A DNA stretch of 64,000 nucleotides. Source: Ctenopharyngodon idella (Eukaryota; Chordata; Actinopteri; Cypriniformes; Xenocyprididae). Shown here in pieces: positions 44,906-56,139 of the stretch (its first letter is position 1; each line of letters opens with the position of its first letter). The notes below the pieces were generated by a model, which had not been told where the DNA came from, ran no database searches, and worked only from the letters and a program-made list of their open reading frames with translations. A program made the position numbers and the translations under genes. Where the stretch lies: assembly GCF_019924925.1 (NCBI RefSeq), contig NC_067223.1, positions 19,433,343-19,497,342 of the forward strand. The letters are read 5' to 3'.

Positions 44906-45230
44906 CACAGCAAAATCCCCAGAGTTAAATCAACTCTGCTCAGAGAACATATTTTAACTCTAAGTTAGAGAGGGACCATAACACTGAAGCAGAGTTAAAG
45001 TTAATGAGATAATATGCTGTTTGTGGAGTTGTTTAATCAGATCTTGAGAGATTTAATGTCTTTTATCTTCAGTTGAGTTCATCTTAGGTTGTGGCTGGAA
45101 GTCAGTTGTAGTTTTTGTGTTTCTCTTAAGTGATTCTGCTTGTTAACAGCAGGTGTTCATCACTAATGCGCAATCATCAATTAATCACCTTAATTATCTC
45201 ATTAACTTTAACTCTGGGGATTTTGCGGTG
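44906..45230. mobile_element. Mariner-type MITE with TA duplication
   Basis: The ends CACAGCAAAATCCCCAGAG and mirrored CTCTGGGGATTTTGCGGTG are flanked by TA (44904-44905 and 45231-45232). The terminal TTAACTCT boxes are repeated inside. Non-coding. Confidence 0.75.
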
Positions 45231-45239
45231 TACAGCTGT

Positions 45240-45820
45240 TCCACACGTATGTATTTCACAAGTTCACACTTACATATAATTAGATAAAGGTTATGTGTAT
45301 TTGGCTTGCTGTCCAGGGGAATATGCTCCTCCCGAACTTTGTTAATAAAACATCATATACATACACTAACATTTTTCTCAAACATGTATATATTGTGAAT
45401 TTAATCAGATTTTATTGTTTTTAATTTACTCTGTATTTGTATCTATATTTGTATTTACAGGGGGGTATTCCAGAAAGCAAGGTTATCTTACCATCAAACA
45501 TACCCTAAACTCTCGGTTGATTAACCCAAACCTTGAGTTTTTGTTCAGTGCTAACTTTAACACCTCTGATTGGCCATTGCTTTCAGGAAATCAACAGACA
45601 TGTCAGGTTGTGGAACTAGCTACACTAGCTAAATCCACTACTAGATTAAGAATAACTAATTGGGTGATATATCAAAAAGATAAGTGCAGTAATTCCAAAT
45701 GAATGTCAAAAAAATAAATTAGTTAATTAAATCCAAAACTAAATCTCTCGCTTTCTTGCCGCCCTAGGCGGCTGCCTAGTTCACCTACAGGCATGTGCCG
45801 GCCTATTACTTTTCGACAAT
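45240..45820. other. Gene-free stretch with repeat edge
   Basis: A GGGGGGTATTCCAGAAAGC block at ~45460 followed by AAACTCTCGG resembles the start of a dispersed repeat. No gene was found. Confidence 0.35.
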
Positions 45821-45826
45821 TTTAAA

Positions 45827-45889
45827 TGCTTTTCTCCAGTGTGAAGTCTCATGTGAATGTTAAGGTTTTCTTTAAGTGTGAAACACTTT
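45827..45889 (-). pseudogene. Isolated zinc-finger fragment
   Basis: Translates on the minus strand as C-F-T-L-K-E-N-L-N-I-H-M-R-L-H-T-G-E-K, the second half of a finger plus linker, very close to the final fingers of genes A and B. It lies downstream of the gene D relic and in the same orientation. Confidence 0.75.
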
Positions 45890-46482
45890 GAATACTTCAA
45901 GAGATGTAATTTTAAAAAAAATCAGGCCAAAATTAAGTTAATTTGGAGAGTTTGAAACAAATTGTCAAAGCTAACTTTTCTTTACTCTAACATGTACACT
46001 GAACTCTTGGTTAATTAATATATACACACACACAAAAATATATATATATATATTGTGCAAAATCTGTTACACCCACTGGAACCTCATCAACAGGTAACAC
46101 ATTATGTATACCTCTTAGGTTAACTAACCCTGGAACATGTGGTAAGAAAGATGACACTGGCAGGTCATCTAACTATTGGTTTGTGGTGATTATGTAATAG
46201 GTAGTTGTTCTCTGGGGCTCCACCTTCTTTTGACGAGAGCTTCTAATTGAAAGTGACACTGACACTGTTGTTTCATGTTTAATAGGTAAAGCTGCTTGCT
46301 TTAAAGCAATCTATTATATGAAGTGTTATATAATAAATGTGATGTGACTTTACCAGTGGGCCACATTGCAGAGCTGGTGCAAACATACCACAGAGCTATG
46401 ATAAGAAGCCTTCACAACTGCTTTTTTCTCACAGCATTTACTTTGTTGTTGAAAGGAAAATGTGCATCACATATCTACACAT

Positions 46483-46746
46483 TCATCTAAACAGGTATTC
46501 ACCAAGTCTGCTGCTCAGATATTTTGAACTTCTTTTTACACGTAAGCAAAAAACTTCACGATTATACAAGGGCCTTGAGGGCAGGCAAACAGCCTCTCTA
46601 TAATGTACGCTTATGTGAACCTCAAGGTTTCCTTCCTTTCTGCATGCCTTTCCACAGTGATGGAACATGAAAGGCTTCTCGCCAGTTTGAGTTATTAAAT
46701 GGTTCCTAATGCGCATTTCACACTGATAAAATATAAAACAGTTCAC
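46483..46746 (-). pseudogene. Dead fingers downstream of the gene D stop
   Basis: In the same frame as gene D and directly after its stop, degenerate fingers remain: F-Y-Q-C-E, then H-L-I-T-Q-T-G-E-K-P-F-M-F-H-H-C-G-K-A-C. The zinc-binding residues are partly replaced. They align with fingers 11-12 of gene A. A one-base loss at V-H-Y-R-E-A shifts the following finger out of frame. Confidence 0.75.
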
Positions 46747-49299
46747 TCATAAGTGAATCCTCATGTGGTACTTTAAGGTTACTTTATATTGGAAACACTT
46801 TCCACAGTGACCACATATAAACGGCTTCTCTCCAGTGTGAATTCTCATGTGCCTGTTAAGGATTCCTTTTCGGATGAAACCCCTCCCACAGTGTTGGCAG
46901 GTGAAAGGCCTCTCTCCAGTGTGAGTTCTTATGTGTTCTTCAAAGTGTCCTTTTTGATTGAAACTCCTTTCACACTGAGGGCATGTGTAAGGCTTCTCTT
47001 CAGAGTGAGCTCTCATGTGAACTTCAAAGTGTCCTTTTTGTTTTATACTCTTTCCACACTGAGGGCATGTGTATAAATTTTCTCCAGAGTGAACTCTCAT
47101 CACGTGGACTGTAAGGTTTTCTTGTTGATCAAAACTCTTTCCACATTGAAGGCACGTGTTAGGCTTTTCTCCGGTGTGAACTTTCATGTGGGCGTTAAGG
47201 CTTCCTTTTACAGTGAAACTCATTCCACACTGTTGGCAGGTGAAAAGGCTCTTTTTAGTATGACTTCTCAAGTGGCAATTAAGGCTTCCTTTTCGGTTGA
47301 AACTTTTTCCACACTGTTCACAAGTGTAAGGCTTCTCTCCAGTGTGGATTTTCATGTGGTCTGCAAGGTTTCCATGTTGACTGAAACTCTTTCCACACTG
47401 TTGGCAGGTGTAAGGCTTTTCTCCAGTGTGAATTCTCATGTGCCTGTTCAGGCTGCCTTTATGAGTGAATTTGTTTCCACAATGTTGACAGGTGAAAGGA
47501 CTCTCTCCAGTGTGAATTCTCATGTGTTCTTCAAAGTGTCCTTTTTGATTGAAACTCTTTCCACACGGTAGGCATGTGTAAGGTTGTTCTCCATTGTGAA
47601 TTGTCATGTGAACTTTAAGTTTCCCATGTTTATCAATACTAAAAGATTTTACTCCAGTTATGAGTTCTTGATGATTCTCAAATTGACCTTTTTCTTCTTT
47701 TTTATTTTGTTCCTGGCTGTCTTCTTTCAGCGCCATCAGGTCTAAGGTGAGAAAAGACCAAAGTTAATCCCAGTTTAATGCCACAAATCAACAGCCATAA
47801 AAACATTTAGACATATAAAGCATCAAAACCAACATCTAAATGCTATACCCATTAATCTACTGAAATAGATGTTACATGTAATCTGAGAACCCCTTCTCAA
47901 TATTACTAACATTTCACTTTCTTTAGGACCTATCCTAAAAACTTTCAAGCTGGCAGTTAAACCCTTAAAAAAGTTTGACTGGTTAATTGTAGACTCATCT
48001 CAATCTCCCATTTACTAGAGATCAATAAGCAAAAACTTTAAAGCGAAAACAGAAAAGAGGACCAATTCCCTGCTCAACCATCAGACCAACAACTCGTCGC
48101 ACAGTAATTCCATGTAATGATTTATTAACAGAGAACATTTTTATTTTGAACTTCGGCATGACCCATCATGATGGTCCAAACGCCGCTGGCAGATGTAGTT
48201 ACAACAGGGTTCCTGCGCATTTTTAAAGTAAAATTTAAGACTTTTTAACACCTGAAGGAATAAAAATTAATACTGTACATTAGGAGTGTGCAATATTGAC
48301 AAAAGGAAGTTTATTGATAATTAATGATATTTTGCTGAGTGTGTTTTTGTGCCGATACCACGGCTGGATAGGCCTGTTGTGGACAGCTGACTCACGAAGA
48401 CATTCATATTATTCATATTCTAAACAGTGGTTATTTCACAGCAGAAACAGAAATAACATTTTTATTAAGGGGCAGTATTTGCCACCTTAAATTGATTTCC
48501 AGGGCCATTTTTACCTTTATAAGGGCATTTTTTCTAAACTTATTAGATATATGCATCACTTTTTATGTCAAACTCTAATGTTCAAATTAAAATCAATTAG
48601 AATAATAACACAGTATTGTAATATTACTACTATATGAGCAATTATCATGCGAACAGGCAGAGTGGTGCAGGTAATCACAGTCGTGCTGGTATAGAGCCTT
48701 ATCGTACGACTTCAATATGTTGTTGTACAGTATATTAAAATAACCTCACTTATTATGCATTTGGTTGAATTCCAAAGCACTTCAGTTTAACAGTGTTCAA
48801 CCACTCTTCAACTTCAGCCAGACCACCTTACGAAGAAAGTGTAAAACTCTCGCAGTTCAAAACGCTACGTCCTACACCTTCCGTGTTCAAATTACGGAAA
48901 AAAAGCGTAACTGACACGACATCCGTTACGCTTTCTTCCTAAATTGAATAGGGAAGGCGGACTGGCGGAAGTTAGATATTTTACTTTATAACTTGTTAAA
49001 AATGGATGTTTTTCTTACACGAGTGCATCGCTTCGCTTCATTCTTCAAAAATATAATTTACTTCTGTAGAGCTGGACATTTTAATAAAGATCAAATTACA
49101 GAGTTCAGCTTTAAGAATGAAACCAACCTCTTTGTTCCTCAATATCTTCTTGTTTCACACTGAATGTTTCTTCGATCTTCACATCTTCACTCTTCTCTTT
49201 AATAAAGACCCTCTTTGTTTGTTCCTCAGTCTCTTCTTGTTTCACACTTAATGTTTCTTCAATATTCAAGTCTTCACTCTCCACTTTAATAAACGCCAT
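46747..49299 (-). CDS. FiNZ-type C2H2 zinc-finger protein, 10 fingers (gene D)
   Basis: Two coding exons, 49299-49128 and 47741-46747, join in phase 1 to give a complete 388-residue frame. Exon 1 has two acidic units (I-K-V-E-S-E-D, then I-K-E-K-S-E-D) and ends at a GTTGGT donor. Exon 2 starts D-L-M-A-L-K-E-D-S-Q and has ten C2H2 fingers. Finger 6 has a four-residue His spacing (H-V-M-R-V-H) instead of three, and several fingers share Q-K-G-H-F-E at the base-contacting positions. The stop after M-R-I-H-L lies where further fingers once followed. A nuclear DNA-binding role is expected. Upstream minus-strand first exons at 53974-54142 and 57530-57800 are alternative-promoter candidates. Confidence 0.9.
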
Positions 49300-49419
49300 C
49301 TTTATAATAGTGTACGTGGATCTCAGCTGCTTCACCAGGAGTTTTTCTGTGTTTGGACAATTAAGATGAGAATAATTAACAGAAAGAAAAATTAATCCAA
49401 ACTAAATCTCTGTGTGTCT

Positions 49420-49500
49420 CAATCAGCTCCCTAGTTCAGTAGTCAGCGCACTGGTAAGGGAGTCAGTCAGAGTGAGAGTTAATGGCTTTCAATCCTGACT
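49420..49500. repeat. tRNA-like block shared by the first-exon modules
   Basis: The block CCCTAGTTCAGTAGTCAGCG through GAGAGTTAATGGC recurs at 54237-54262, 57870-57932 and (reversed) 60780-60838, each just upstream of a first coding exon. It has a weak SINE or tRNA flavour. It is part of the duplicated module, and no independent function is claimed. Confidence 0.45.
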
Positions 49501-49659
49501 AAAACATAATTAGCAATAAATACATACATACATAAATAACTAGCACAAATTAATAAAAGAAAATAAATTTTTTGAACACTTTAAATTTAATTTAACATTA
49601 TTGAACGATCTGTATATTATATTTAATAAATTCAACAAATAAACATTTGCAGTTGGTTT

Positions 49660-50080
49660 GTTAAAGTTGTCATTACACGTTTGTTTTCTCGTTACATTTA
49701 CACTGTTTTGATCAGCGTGCGGCGCTTCGAATCACTGAATCATTACGCAAAACATTTGGTTCAATTAACTCGGAGTTTCAAAAAGCTTCTTCTCTTACAG
49801 TATCAATTCGTTACTGCCAAATAGTGATGGGAGAAACGAGACGCACCTTTTCTGTTACTCATGCATGGGTGCACTTTACTCACAAAACGTTCACTAATGT
49901 TATTTACTACATTATAACGCTACAACCAGAAATAACTTCACAACTCTCTATTAAGCTATCTGAACTGCTTATATTGAAACATTTCAAACCAAACCTTTCT
50001 TCAGCTTTATCACAGACGCAGGAGCGCGCTGCGCAGCCTTATGATGTCACATCTCCAGACCAAAATAAAAGTCATGATCA
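49660..50080 (-). promoter_or_regulatory. Duplicated promoter module, copy 3 (for gene D)
   Basis: The reverse complement carries the same blocks as copies 1 and 2: TGATGTCATAAG near 50040 (CRE-like), GCTGAAGAAAG with a GTTTGG donor near 49998, and TTCGAAGCGCCGC near 49730. It lies 0.4-0.8 kb upstream of the gene D coding start. Confidence 0.55.
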
Positions 50081-50838
50081 CACTTTAAAAAATAATAGAA
50101 ATTTACATAAACACATTTTAATTTTAAGATAAATTATTCATGTAAAGTTTGAATCACAGATTCTCAGAGCTATCAATACCTTTGACCATTTTTTTTCAAG
50201 AAGGTTCAAGTGTTTAAAAGTTCAAATGTTTGATAGCGGCCATTTAAATAGGGCACAAAAACATTATTTAAACAATCTATTAGTGTGGCACTTGGAGAGA
50301 GGCAGTGACTCCAGATTTAAGTGGATGTGGACAAATATACACAATATTACATTAACATTAAGCAAACCTTACATTAATACTCACACAGCAGCATCAAGGC
50401 CTTTTGATGCATTAAATTTGAGCGGCCACATTTACATGTCAATGACTGCGAAAAGCAATCAGCAGACCTTATGAAATCAGTTTTTACGATCTGAGAAACA
50501 GACATTTATCAAAATAATAACTACCCATATATATTTTAGAACTGATATTCCCTGATATAGAACTGATGTTAAAAAATGTTTTTTATTTAAATATTATCAA
50601 ACAGTGCACACAAGTTTCAGTGCTATCATAACTAAATTCACACAATCTAACCATTTATAATAATAGTAATAATGATATACATTTTACAGCCTTCTAAAAT
50701 AACCAATAGTCTCTCTATATAAAAGCAAACTACATTAAAAAAAGGATTTTACACAAAACTTTTAATAAAATAATCATCTAATAATCATGTGTCTCTCATA
50801 ACAACTACAAATCTAAGGCTGGTCTGGCGTCCTCATTA

Positions 50839-51218
50839 AGGCAGGAACACACCAAGCCGACTTGTCGGCCGTCGGGCAGTTTTTGTTCGTCAGCCGACTA
50901 AGTTTTCTCAGTGTGTTCCGCAACCTCAGCTGAAGTTGGTCCTCGTCTGCTTTTTTCAACATGTTGAATCGGCATCGGAGGTCCGTCGGGCCATCTGATC
51001 ATTCTGATTGGCTGTTCAGCTATTGCCACCTGCTGGTACGGAAAGGCATTTCATCTTGTGCAGGCGCAGAACGGACGTGCTACTTCGCCGTCGGCTGTCG
51101 AGCGTCGGTTTGGCGTTTCAGGGCAACTTTGGACCCAGATGCTGCTGACTTGAGCCAACCCCGCAGTCTGCTTTTGCCGCCACTAGTTCATCGGCGTCGG
51201 CTTGGTGTGTTCCTGCCT
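50839..51218. mobile_element. Harbinger-type MITE, TTA duplication
   Basis: The ends AGGCAGGAACACACCAAGCC and the mirrored GGCTTGGTGTGTTCCTGCCT are flanked by TTA (50836-50838 and 51219-51221). The interior is GC-richer than its flanks and folds partly on itself. A second copy starts at 63877. Confidence 0.85.
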
Positions 51219-51266
51219 TTAGACTGAGCTCAGAGACTTTCACAGGAATGTTTTTCATGAGATGTT

Positions 51267-51958
51267 TTAAGTACGTTTTGCACTTGATGAAAATTGGCAA
51301 AAATGCCAGAGGAAACGCTTAAAGTATGAAAAAAGTTTGTGTTTTCCTTCTTGATTGAGGTGAAGTCTGTCGTCCTTGTATCGGTTTTGGATTATTTTCC
51401 CATTTTTGAGAAATGGTTTTGTAGTGTTTAGAAACAGAATATTTCTTGTTTGTGAAGTCCAGTGTTGAAGCAAGCTGTTGCATTGTTTGATTGTAGTTTT
51501 CATCGTGGAGTCGTCGTTCAGTCGTGGTAAAATAGCGCTGATTGCGAAATGCAGAATGTGTGGATTGACCAGTGAGATTCTTGATATGAGAGTTTTCATT
51601 CGCTGGACGACAGTCGATGCAGACGCTCCACTTGCAATGTCATTTGTTCCTACGTGGAGAATCACTATTGTGTAGTTGTGTAATTTCTCAAAGAGTTTTA
51701 CGTCTTGTTCAATGGATCTCACGAGAGCTGTGTCTGGATGAACCCAGCATTGAGTATTTGGAAAGTAGTCCTCAATATCCAGACACATTGAGTCTGTGAG
51801 GAAGCAGACCTGTAGACCTGTGAGAGACAAATACTTGTTCTTACTGGGTTCAGAATTATAATTATATTGTATGTTTATTAATATTGCATGTATTAGATGT
51901 TTACCGTTTGGTATGACGTATGTTCTTCTGTTGATTGTAGTTGTTATTGTGCTTTTTT
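51267..51958 (-). CDS. SGNH/GDSL-hydrolase-like protein, 3' exons
   Basis: Two exons, 51958-51905 and 51817-51267, join in frame (N-G/L-Q-V). The product contains L-T-D-S-M (position of the nucleophile block), I-L-H-V-G-T-N-D-I (the Gly-x-Asn-Asp block) and D-R-L-H-L-N (the Asp-x2-His block), all in the order of the SGNH fold. The first exon encodes a Thr-rich segment ending R-T-Y-V-I-P-N and begins after CTTTAG, so earlier exons should lie further right but were not identified. The GDS motif is TDS, so catalysis is uncertain. SGNH domains of this type also occur in retroelement ORFs of fish, which is the main alternative. Confidence 0.6.
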
Positions 51959-51969
51959 CTAAAGAGACA

Positions 51970-52530
51970 TGGAGAAGGTTAAAGAATAAAATACATCTGT
52001 TACAAAAGATCCATTGAGAGTTTAAACCATCTACTGTTGCAGTTTGTTATAAACTTACTGACCATTTTATTTACTCATCAAAGCTTTTACATGAAAAAAA
52101 AAAAATGTAGACAGCAGCAGTAACTATCAAGCTGTGTCAGCAGGAGAAATGTTTTATTATAGGCTGCTCTTTTTGACTTATTTGTTGCTCACCATCTCAA
52201 TCAACATTTTCTGCTATTTATCCTATTTATGTCCAGGTATGTTAATATGTTAGTATTGAAATATTTTGTTTGTAAACTGTTTCTGATGCTCTAAATTGTA
52301 TGAGGTGTAACGTTGAAACCCTAGGATCCAAGGATCAGCATTCTTCCCTAAACGTGATCAGATGGACCAAACCGCAGGTCGTAGAGACATGTTCAGTAGT
52401 GTTATTGTAGTTTTCATGTGAATCACATGAAATTGTGAATAACAGCATTCTTTCATTTCTTTCCTAAAAGAAGCATTTATACTCACAGTCCAAGCACTAA
52501 CCAGTTACACTACTGGATGTACACCTGGTT
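51970..52530. other. Stretch without a recognised gene
   Basis: It may hold upstream exons of the SGNH-like gene, but none was recognised. AT-rich. Confidence 0.35.
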
Positions 52531-52534
52531 GTAA

Positions 52535-53188
52535 TGGTGCGTTCACACCAGACGTGAATGAAGCGTTAAGCGCGAGTGATTTACATATTAAATCAATGCA
52601 AAGACGCAAATAGACATCTGGCGGCGCGAATTGAGCGTTTGACGAGCGTAACGTGAATATTCGTGCCGCGTTAACCAATCAGGAGCTTGCTCTAGTAGTG
52701 ACGTGATTACGACGTAGCGAGCGGAGGCAGAAATCTGAAACAACAATGGAGGACAAAATCATCGTCGCTGTACAATACATCTTCGTACTTTTATAGAAAC
52801 AGGAATAAAAAGGATCTTGCTTGGAAGAAAGTGAGTGAGGAGGTCGGACAATCCGGTAAGTTGTAAAAAAAAGCCCTTTACTCAATTTGAGCTATATATA
52901 TATATATATATTGAGACTACAAGCTAGCTAAAGCCGGCAAATTGAGCTTATTCGCCGTATTTTACAACTACTTTCCCGCTGACGAGTTGATGTGTTTATT
53001 CAGAGGAAGTGTGCAGAAATGAGACTGGAGCCGCCTGGCAGAAACCCCTCTCATGACGCGAATTCGCGTCTGTTGTGAAGTGAATTTCACACGCGATTGA
53101 ACCGAGTAAACTCAAAATGTTCAAGCGTCCAACTACACGCGAATAGCGCGTTTTATTCGCGCAAGTCGCGTCTGGTGTGAACGCCCCA
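52535..53188 (+). mobile_element. Harbinger-type MITE carrying a MADF exon, copy 2 (deleted)
   Basis: Same ends as 30037-30729, flanked by TAA (52532-52534 and 53189-53191). The MADF exon (52746-52855) is 20 bp shorter than in the other copies, removing the codons of C-G-H-P-E-L-Y and breaking the frame. Confidence 0.88.
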
Positions 53189-53973
53189 TAAGACTTGGCT
53201 GGACATAAAATTAGTTTAAGTTCTGCGTAGAATTAATTCCTGTTGCATCATCAAGACGTAGCACAGGTCTGAGACTAAATCATACGCCTGGTCAAAGGTA
53301 GGTATAAAGTGAAAAGGCATCACTTTTTCGGACTGTTTTCGGACACAAGTTTACACTTTCTTCATAATTTGAATACAGAAGGCGGTCGGGCGAAAGTTAG
53401 ATATTTTACTACATAAATATGGATATTTTTTACACAAATGCATCACTTCTCTTCAGAAGGCCTTTATTAACCCCCCGGAGCCGTGTGGAGTACGTTTATA
53501 ATGGATGTGTGCACTTTCTTCAGCTCATACTCATGACCCCTGTTCACTGCCATTATAAAGCTCAGATGTATCTTATTTACTTCAGATTGTCCAAGTGATG
53601 TTTTAAACTGTTTTAAATTCTAGATGAAACAAAAGTGATGATGGAAAAGGCATTTTGATATGAAACATGGCAGCAAGTCTGTTGTGAAAGGTAATAAATG
53701 ATTTTCATTGTTTTCAATTCAGAAGTTTATTTTGGGTTTAATGTTACACAAATTATTTGATGCATGAAGTGGTAATAATGAATGTTCAATATGGAATGTG
53801 CAATCTTATCATGTTCACTTAAAGGCAGCATTAGTATTTGTCTGGTCATGTGATCTCAACATGTTTGTCCACATGACGGACCCGCTTCATGTTAAATAAA
53901 ACCACTTTAGTTGGGACTACTCATAAGACATTCTTTAAAAATGACCGAGATCAGCTTTGAGAATGAAACCAAC

Positions 53974-54142
53974 CTGTTTGTTCCTCAGTATCTTCTTGTT
54001 TCACTCTTAATTCTTCTTCACTCTTTATGTCTTCACTCTCCTCTTTAATAAACATGTTTGTTTGATCCTTAGTACCTTCTTTTTTCACTTTGAATGTTTC
54101 TTCAAACTTCATGTTTTCACTCTCCTCTTTAATAAACGCCAT
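53974..54142 (-). CDS. FiNZ first coding exon, two units (unassigned or alternative exon of gene D)
   Basis: ATG 54142 opens M-A-F-I-K-E-E-S-E-N, continues with two ~28-residue acidic units and ends ...ACA-G at a GTTGGT donor (phase 1). It is intact: 169 nt, 56 codons plus one base. No finger exon follows before gene D's own first exon at 49299, so it either splices into the exon at 47741 or is orphaned. Its upstream promoter module is truncated near 54250. Confidence 0.7.
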
Positions 54143-54479
54143 CTTGATAATAGTCGCTTCACTAGAAGTTTTTCTGTGTTTGGACACTGTCATGATTAAG
54201 ATGAGAATTAACAGAAAAAATAAATCCAGTCTCAATCAGCTCCCTAGTTCAGTAGTCAGCGTAAGATTTAAATACAGATTGACTTCACTATTTAAATAAC
54301 AATTGTTAATAAATAGCATGAACTAACAATGATCAACATTTTTTTACATTCATGTGAATTTATAATATTTAAAAAAATATATATAATTTTATCAATCAAT
54401 TATCAATGTGTTAATTTGTTTGTTCGTGCATCAACTAGATACTTATAATATTTTTTAAAAGCATATATTAAAATATAAC

Positions 54480-55286
54480 TAGTGCTGGGCAACGATAAAA
54501 CATTGCAATTAATCGCAATTAATCACATTATGCGCAAAATTCAATAATGAATTCAAAAGTTGTGTATTACGCTCTTATTTTGAAAGTACTGCTATATGAA
54601 CAAAAGTGCAGTAACAATAACATTTGGTTTGCAAACATAAATAAGGTGCTTTTTTACAGCAGTATTCCCTTTACATAGTAGCAGTTAAAATATTTCTTGT
54701 AAATCTCATCTTAAACATTAACATAATCAAATTAAATATAAAACTAAAGCTATTTGCCACTGCCAGAGCATTAATGTTTTGTCTAGTTTGTTATAGGAAA
54801 ACAAGTTATGCTCAGTCCAGAGCCTTGAACATAAAATTATAAAAGGCACCTTCCAAACAACAGCAAGTTAACATTTATAAATCTTTTTTTTTTCTTTTCT
54901 TTTTTTTTCCTGAACACGTACCAGCAGAAACATTTTTCTTTTATCAGGGAGCAGCACAAACAGTCTATGTTCAGTAGCAAGCATAGCTGTGAATACAAAA
55001 CTTCGATTTTGTATTAATGTAGATCAGAATTTGTGTGCGCAACGATTAAAATCTGCTATTGTGGATCCGTGACACGCCTGCTACCACTAGATGGCAGTAT
55101 AGCCTGCTAAACAGACAACGGCACTGTAATCAAGCATTCTTCCTCATATAAGACGCTTTAAGTGGCTTAAGAAAGTGATATTGAAGCACCAAATTAAGTA
55201 CACACCTTATTAATAAAACATAGCATACCTTGTACAGACAAGCAGAAAAATATTAACGCGATAACGCGTTAACTTGCCCAGCCCTA
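54480..55286. mobile_element. Non-autonomous hAT element with perfect 8-bp duplication
   Basis: The ends TAGTGCTGGGCAACG and mirrored TTGCCCAGCCCTA are bracketed by AATATAAC (54472-54479 and 55287-55294). Subterminal TTAATCGCAATTAATC and GCGATAACGCG boxes are present. No transposase. Confidence 0.88.
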
Positions 55287-55384
55287 AATATAACATTAAC
55301 TTATGAAGTGCTGTAAAAATGGTTGTTTATTTATTCCAGGTTGCAGTAACTAATAATGACATATGAAACTTTTTTCATAAAATG

Positions 55385-56120
55385 TTAAGGCCCGTTCACA
55401 CCAAGAAAAATAACTATAAAGATAACGATAAAGATATCATTCTATAAATCATTCTAAATATAAAAGAATAGCAGTGTCCACACCACGGCTATAACAATAA
55501 TGATATAGAGAAACGATATCGTTGGGATCACTTTCAGAAATATTTTTTTTCCCAGCAACACTGACAGCCAATCAGAATCCATTCTAATTTAAGGGCTCGC
55601 GCATTTTAAATGGCAGACGTCATTGCTAAGAATTGCCAAGATCAGGAAAAAGCCACCACTGTTTGACAAGTCGAACCCTCTTTTCAAGGATACTTTAAAG
55701 AAAATTAATATATATGGAAAACAATCAGCCATGCTCTCGGAATAAATGGTGAGGAGTATGGACGATGATATCATTACACTAGGCTAGCAAACAGTGTAAC
55801 ATAAAATTACCTCAGGTATTTGGTTTCGATAATACTGTCTTGCTTCCTTTGAAGTTGCAGTGAAAAAGACTAGGTGTTGTTTTTATTCCACTATATTGAC
55901 TTCGTCAGCTAAATTCACTGTTAGATTAGATTGATTACACTAGCTATTCACTCGAAACATAGCATGCTGAGGACATCTGCTGGTTAAAGCTGTGTAAATG
56001 CAACAAGAACAGCATAAACACTTTGAAACTGCAGCGTGTGTGTTTAGAATAAACATACCGTTATCGTTTGTTGGTATGGGCGCAAATATAGTTATCTTTC
56101 TTGGTGTGAACGGGCCTTAA
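55385..56120. mobile_element. TTAA-targeting MITE with 30-bp terminal inverted repeats
   Basis: The ends TTAAGGCCCGTTCACACC and mirrored GGTGTGAACGGGCCTTAA continue as near-perfect repeats into AAGAAAGATAACTATA. TTAA at both edges points to piggyBac-type mobilisation. It is inserted just downstream of the last THAP-gene exon. Confidence 0.85.
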
Positions 56121-56139
56121 CTCACTATTTTACCACTAT

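Noticed and set aside
50226..50474. Plus-strand open frame of 82 codons
   Set aside because: No recognisable motif and no supporting splice sites. Proximity to the gene D promoter module is not evidence of coding.
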